A DNA stretch of 8,653 nucleotides from Bacteroidales bacterium (GTDB lineage: Bacteria > Bacteroidota > Bacteroidia > Bacteroidales > BM520), in contig JAQVPY010000085.1 of the NCBI GenBank assembly GCA_028701815.1, positions 1 through 8,653 of the forward strand, given 5' to 3'. The notes below the pieces were generated by a model, which worked only from the letters and a program-made list of their open reading frames with translations, ran no database searches and was not told the DNA's origin. A program made the position numbers and the translations under genes. The stretch's first letter is position 1. Every line of letters begins with the position of its first letter. Of the stretch, positions 6,921 to 8,653 are shown piece after piece.

Positions 6921-8447
6921 TTAATCCACATTCGGATGTAAAAAAGAATTAGGGCTGTGAATAAAGTTATTAGTCACGTCCAATGACATCTCCGACAAAT
7001 AAGCTTCTGACGAAGACGGCACCTCCGCAAGAGCCACTTTCTGACGTTTATACGCCGGTTCATGCTCCATTTTAGTAACGTCGTCGAAAAGATTGACATC
7101 TATTCCCATAGTACGCAGCGGACCAAGTCTCTCATCGGAAGAGTCTAAGATATGCTTACGTATTTCCGGATCATATTCCTGAGCCACAGAATCATCTATA
7201 GTAAGGATCTGTTTGGGCATAGGCACTTCACGATTAGTAGCGACTGCCGTTTCGGCAGCGACATTAGTCGTGGAAGTTTGTTTTCCTGCAGTAGGATAAA
7301 GTTCTGTTTTTGTCGTCACTCTTTCATTTGGCATAGACACAACCGGGGATTGTACCGGCGTCGGCATAGGCGCTATAAAAGGTCTTGACTGTGTTTCTGC
7401 TACCGGGGTATCTTCAAGGTCATACACTTTTTCAGGTTTACTGTTAGGCATGGATTTTCCTGCAATTTCCTTATAAAAGCCATATTCTTCTGTTTTTAGT
7501 CCTGTTGCAATAAGTGTCACGGCAATATTATCGCCCAATTCAGCATTATAGCCGAAACCACTTATGATATCTACGTCGCCGCCGACTTCCATAACTGCAT
7601 AGTCGCAGATTTCTTCAAACTCGTCGTGTGTGATTTCTTCATTGCCGTATGCGACATACAAGAGCATTTTTTTGACGCCCTTGATCTTATTGTCGTTGAG
7701 CAACGGAGATTCCAACGCTGTTGTTATCGCTTTCGTAGCCCTGTCGCTGCCGGTTGCAGTAGCATAACCCATAATAGCAGTACCGCTGTTGCGCATAATA
7801 GTGTTGATGTCTTTGAAATCGACATTAATATATCCCGGAATAGTTATTATCTCGGCGATGCTTTTTGCTGCTGTAGCCAACACGCTGTCGGCAAGGGCAA
7901 AAGAAGCAGATATTTTCTTATCTCCCGCTACTTCTCTCAACTTGTCGTTAGCAATTATCAACAGGGAATCCACATGTTTCTTCAACTCCGCAATTCCCTC
8001 GGCTGCCTGCTGATGTCTTCTTTTACCTTCATAATGAAACGGCGTAGTTACTATAGCCACAGTAAGGATACCAAGTTCACGTGCTATCTCGGCGATGACC
8101 GGAGCAGCTCCGGTACCCGTACCTCCGCCCATGCCTGCGGTAATAAAAAGCATCAGGGTATTACTCGAAAGCAACTCTCTGATTCGCTCCTTGTTGGAGA
8201 TGGCAGCCATCTTCCCTACTTCCGGATCCGACCCGGCACCTAAACCGGAGGAACCTATCTGTATTTTGACGGGCACATCACTCAATTCGAGAACCTGATT
8301 ATCGGTATTACAAAGGATAAAATCCACTCCCTGAATACCCTTTTTATACATATAGTTTACTGCGTTGCCGCCACCACCGCCTACGCCTATTACCTTAATG
8401 GAAGAAGCTCTGCCCTTAGGTAAATCGAAATCTATGTTTTCACTCAT
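6921..8447 (-). CDS. ftsZ: Cell division protein FtsZ
   Basis: This 508-residue tubulin-like GTPase polymerises at midcell to form the Z-ring that organises division. The GTPase domain is complete: GVGGGGGNAVNYM (21-33), NTDNQ (47-51), the tubulin signature GGGTGTG (107-113), TPFHYEGKRR (135-144), and the T7 synergy loop NVDFKD with N208, D210 and D213 intact for GTP hydrolysis across the subunit interface. The core ends near residue 317. A linker of about 180 residues rich in Pro, Thr, Ser and Val follows, longer than in E. coli FtsZ (383 residues in total) but usual for Bacteroidota. It contains an EPAYKRQKV segment (463-471) like one I recall from other Bacteroidota FtsZ. The C-terminal peptide NSFLHPNVD (500-508) is the probable docking site for FtsA. 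The start at 8447 precedes a short acidic extension typical of the family. It lies 24 bases after ftsA on the same strand. Confidence 0.98.
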   Translation of the reverse strand: MSENIDFDLPKGRASSIKVIGVGGGGGNAVNYMYKKGIQGVDFILCNTDNQVLELSDVPVKIQIGSSGLGAGSDPEVGKMAAISNKERIRELLSSNTLMLFITAGMGGGTGTGAAPVIAEIARELGILTVAIVTTPFHYEGKRRHQQAAEGIAELKKHVDSLLIIANDKLREVAGDKKISASFALADSVLATAAKSIAEIITIPGYINVDFKDINTIMRNSGTAIMGYATATGSDRATKAITTALESPLLNDNKIKGVKKMLLYVAYGNEEITHDEFEEICDYAVMEVGGDVDIISGFGYNAELGDNIAVTLIATGLKTEEYGFYKEIAGKSMPNSKPEKVYDLEDTPVAETQSRPFIAPMPTPVQSPVVSMPNERVTTKTELYPTAGKQTSTTNVAAETAVATNREVPMPKQILTIDDSVAQEYDPEIRKHILDSSDERLGPLRTMGIDVNLFDDVTKMEHEPAYKRQKVALAEVPSSSEAYLSEMSLDVTNNFIHSPNSFLHPNVD

Positions 8448-8471
8448 AATATTATATTTTTTAATTTTATT
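8448..8471 (-). other. Short A/T-only ftsA-ftsZ spacer
   Basis: The spacer upstream of the ftsZ ATG is made of A and T apart from one G next to the ftsA stop. It has no purine-rich Shine-Dalgarno sequence and no TAnnTTTG box. This fits Bacteroidota translation initiation, which favours A-rich unstructured leaders, and suggests ftsZ is transcribed with ftsA. Confidence 0.5.
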
Positions 8472-8653
8472 CTAAATTATTTCAGCTATTTTTTCCCACC
8501 ATTTTTTCTTCGAGACGCCGTCGGTACCAGTGGTGTCGTCATCACCACTTTCTCCGCCTTTTGCATCTTCGATACCTTCTTTTACAAGACCTATCGCCGT
8601 TGCATATATAGGACTGTCTAACTCCTTATCGGAATTTGCAGCAAGATATTCGC
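8472..8653 (-). CDS. ftsA: Cell division protein FtsA, C-terminal end, 5' part outside window
   Basis: The last 59 codons of a - strand frame end at TAG (complement of 8472-8474). The reading frame begins at 8651 and runs on beyond the window edge. The segment SPIYATAIGL matches the 'P-x-YATA-x-GL' block near the end of the actin-like FtsA core. It is followed by an acidic, flexible stretch (GGESGDDDTTGTDG) and a terminal KKKWWEKIAEII, which fits the amphipathic membrane-targeting helix that anchors FtsA polymers and, through them, FtsZ. ftsZ follows after 24 bases. That order is the conserved end of the division and cell wall cluster and supports the assignment strongly, although only a short piece is visible. 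Confidence 0.9.
   Translation of the reverse strand, partial: EYLAANSDKELDSPIYATAIGLVKEGIEDAKGGESGDDDTTGTDGVSKKKWWEKIAEII

Noticed and set aside
6924..6939. Possible terminator hairpin (ATCC...GGAT, or ACAT-TCGG-ATGT) near the ends of HAD and ftsZ
   Set aside because: The stems are only 4 base pairs, the two pairings exclude each other, and neither strand has a T-tract after the stem. It lies within the final ftsZ codons.
7626..8243. A 205-codon open frame on the + strand opposite ftsZ
   Set aside because: It lies wholly antisense to the conserved FtsZ GTPase domain, its translation is rich in Cys, Ser, His and Arg with no recognisable motif, and it has no promoter-like box. It is a shadow of ftsZ codon use.
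1..8653. Search by eye for tRNA, rRNA, CRISPR arrays, insertion sequences, long inverted repeats or phage genes
   Set aside because: Nothing fits. Coding sequence covers almost the whole window and the largest gap between genes is 77 bases.

Overview
The window looks like a piece of a Bacteroidales (Bacteroidota) chromosome. The evidence is the FtsZ type (long linker and a terminal peptide ending in NVD), promoter-like TAnnTTTG (-7) elements just upstream of genes, A-rich leaders without clear Shine-Dalgarno sequences, and close resemblance of several proteins to family members I know from Bacteroides and relatives. I cannot name the genus. The region reads as ordinary, densely packed core genome: no RNA gene, mobile element, CRISPR array or gene-free stretch over 100 bases was seen.

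Left block (1-4859, + strand): the 3' end of a tail-specific (Prc/Tsp) S41 protease, then a YdfG-type short-chain dehydrogenase/reductase, then two tandem long-chain acyl-CoA ligase paralogues. The last three are separated by 16 and 3 bases and are probably co-transcribed. A promoter for this trio may lie at the end of the protease gene, where TAATTTTG occurs twice in a row. The two ligases would activate fatty acids to acyl-CoA. The second copy has changed in several motifs that the first keeps, which suggests functional divergence.

Middle (4852-6911): a GT4-type glycosyltransferase on the - strand, whose stop overlaps the second ligase's stop by 8 bases, and a divergently transcribed HAD-family phosphohydrolase on the + strand. 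The 77-base gap between their start codons carries -7-like elements on both strands.

Right block (6921-8653, - strand): ftsZ, preceded by the 3' end of ftsA, the usual ftsA-ftsZ end of a division and cell wall cluster. FtsA polymers bind FtsZ through the FtsZ C-terminal peptide and attach to the membrane through the FtsA C-terminal amphipathic helix; both of those ends are visible here. The HAD gene and ftsZ converge with only 9 bases between their stop codons.

I did not find a convincing undescribed system. The points most worth a second look are the diverged ligase pair and the compact promoter arrangements.
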